NCBI RefSeq assembly: GCF_018882095.1 | Contig: NZ_JACVPD010000001.1 | Coordinates: 558,001 to 622,000, forward strand | Source of the DNA: Polynucleobacter sp. CS-Odin-A6 | GTDB taxonomy: Bacteria; Pseudomonadota; Gammaproteobacteria; Burkholderiales; Burkholderiaceae | Length of the DNA stretch: 64,000 nucleotides | Reading direction: 5' to 3' | Shown here: positions 63,275-64,000 of the stretch, piece by piece | How positions within the stretch are numbered: position 1 is the stretch's first letter | Layout of the letters: each line of letters opens with the position of its first letter | Notes under the pieces: model-generated | Database searches by the model: none | What the model was told of the DNA's origin: nothing | The model's input: the letters and a program-made list of their open reading frames with translations, nothing else | Translations under genes and position numbers: made by a program

Positions 63275-64000
63275 TTATTCGTGATCAACTAAGTGACGTG
63301 CTTTTTCCACATCCTGACGGTAGGCTTCAAAGATATTCTTTAACGCATCACTCATATTGGTTGTTGGTTTCCAATTCAATTCACTGATCGTATTGTCAAT
63401 AGCAGGAACACGATTTTGAACGTCTTGGTAGCCTTCGCCGTAGTAAGCGCCTGAAGTGGTTTCTACTATCTTCACTTCGTTCGCAGTCTTGGCGTACTCT
63501 GAAATACTGCGTGCGATTTCCAGCATCTGATTGGCGAGCTCCCGCACGGAGTGATTGTTCTTCGGATTGCCGATGTTATAGATCTTTCCATTGGCAATGC
63601 CATCTTTATTGTCAATGATGCGCATGAGGGCATCGATGCCATCATCAATGTAGGTAAAGGCCCGTTTCTGGGCGCCGCCGTCCACGAGGTTGATCGGCTC
63701 TCCACGCACGATATGACCTAGGAACTGGGTTACCACCCGTGAGGACCCTTCCTTTGGTGTGTAAATGCTGTCTAGGCCTGGGCCAATCCAGTTAAACGGA
63801 CGGAAGAGCGTAAAGCGTAAACCTTCCATGCCGTAACCCCAAATCACACGATCCATTAATTGCTTAGAGCAGGCGTAGATCCAACGCGGCTTATTAATCG
63901 GACCATAAACCATGGTCGATTGAGCGGGATCAAACTCCGCATCTTCACACATTCCATAGACTTCGGATGTAGATGGAAATACCAAATGCTTTTTGTATTT
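63275..64000 (-). CDS. UDP-glucuronate decarboxylase/epimerase (ArnA C-terminal type), 5' end outside the window
   Basis: Extended short-chain dehydrogenase that makes UDP-4-keto-pentose or UDP-xylose from UDP-glucuronate. The frame stays open to the window edge (KYKKHLVFPSTSEVYG), so about 100 N-terminal residues, including the NAD-binding Gly motif, lie outside. Seen: PSTSEVYG with the catalytic Ser and Glu, YACSKQLMDR with the catalytic Tyr-x-x-x-Lys, and FRPFNWIGPGLDSIYTPKEGSSRVVTQFLGHIVRGEPINLVDGG, typical of the ArnA dehydrogenase domain. It is directly upstream of arnD. Whether a formyltransferase domain is fused cannot be seen. Confidence 0.9.
   Translation of the reverse strand, partial: KYKKHLVFPSTSEVYGMCEDAEFDPAQSTMVYGPINKPRWIYACSKQLMDRVIWGYGMEGLRFTLFRPFNWIGPGLDSIYTPKEGSSRVVTQFLGHIVRGEPINLVDGGAQKRAFTYIDDGIDALMRIIDNKDGIANGKIYNIGNPKNNHSVRELANQMLEIARSISEYAKTANEVKIVETTSGAYYGEGYQDVQNRVPAIDNTISELNWKPTTNMSDALKNIFEAYRQDVEKARHLVDHE

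Noticed and set aside
1..64000. CRISPR array, prophage, insertion sequence or restriction-modification system
   Set aside because: No spaced direct repeats, no transposase, integrase, phage structural or restriction gene was found in any frame. The dnaB intein is the only mobile-type element seen.

Overview
The window looks like a piece of a freshwater betaproteobacterial chromosome of the Burkholderiales, most like Polynucleobacter. This rests on moderate G+C, compact gene packing and several gene orders: rpsP-rimM-trmD-rplS; Nudix-cobD-like-rsgA; yceD-rpmF-plsX-fabH-fabD-fabG-acpP-fabF-mucD-lepA-lepB-rnc-era-recO-pdxJ-acpS-nagZ; efp-earP; and rpsF-priB-rpsR-rplI-dnaB. The genus is inference from layout and protein character; no search was run. 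I see no prophage, insertion sequence, CRISPR array or plasmid gene. Almost all of the window is core genome, with one clear selfish element: an intein in dnaB.

Layout. 1-5 kb: the 3' part of an acyl-CoA ligase, both electron-transfer flavoprotein subunits and a long acyl-CoA dehydrogenase, forming an acyl-CoA oxidation module. 5-6 kb: a TM2-like membrane protein and a META-domain lipoprotein. 6-8.5 kb: the S16/RimM/TrmD/L19 operon. 8.5-24.9 kb: housekeeping genes (CoA Nudix hydrolase, CobD/CbiB-like protein, RsgA, M48 protease, oligoribonuclease, PmbA, orphan TRAP-binding protein, DUF2252, ThyA-FolA, FdxA-ferredoxin reductase, 2-hydroxyacid dehydrogenase) and molybdenum cofactor genes (mogA alone; moaA-mobA-moeA as an overlapping operon). 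24.9-32 kb: rne with a long leader, divergent from rluC, then a HAD phosphatase, SppA, an RsmI-like methyltransferase and Maf. 32-47.7 kb: lipid synthesis, periplasmic quality control, secretion, ribosome maturation, vitamin B6 and cell-wall recycling genes. 47.7-49.5 kb: EF-P and its arginine rhamnosyltransferase EarP. 49.5-52.3 kb: uvrC-pgsA-tRNA-Gly-tRNA-Cys. 52.4-54.8 kb: a lipoprotein, LexA with an SOS box, and an asparaginase. 54.9-58.9 kb: the S6 operon ending in dnaB. 59-64 kb: a PsiF-repeat protein, an NlpC/P60 lipoprotein, PhoH, Bcp, ArnD and a UDP-glucuronate decarboxylase cut off by the window end.

The most striking feature is the dnaB intein at 57168..58223. It is 352 residues, sits exactly between the Lys and Thr of the helicase Walker A motif, begins with Ala rather than Cys or Ser, and carries the Trp/Cys/Thr signature of class 3 inteins. 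Both LAGLIDADG motifs keep their acidic residues, so splicing and homing both look intact.

Second in interest is a set of RNA-level control candidates: a predicted leader of about 370 nt on rne; an intrinsic terminator inside the signal-peptide coding region of the NlpC/P60 gene directly after phoH; a terminator-like hairpin directly before the phoH ribosome binding site; a long structured rpsF leader; a perfect stem between rpsP and rimM; and a lexA promoter whose geometry predicts a leaderless mRNA with the SOS box over the -10. The sigma-E module (rpoE-rseA-rseB), often found between fabF and mucD in relatives, is absent from that spot.
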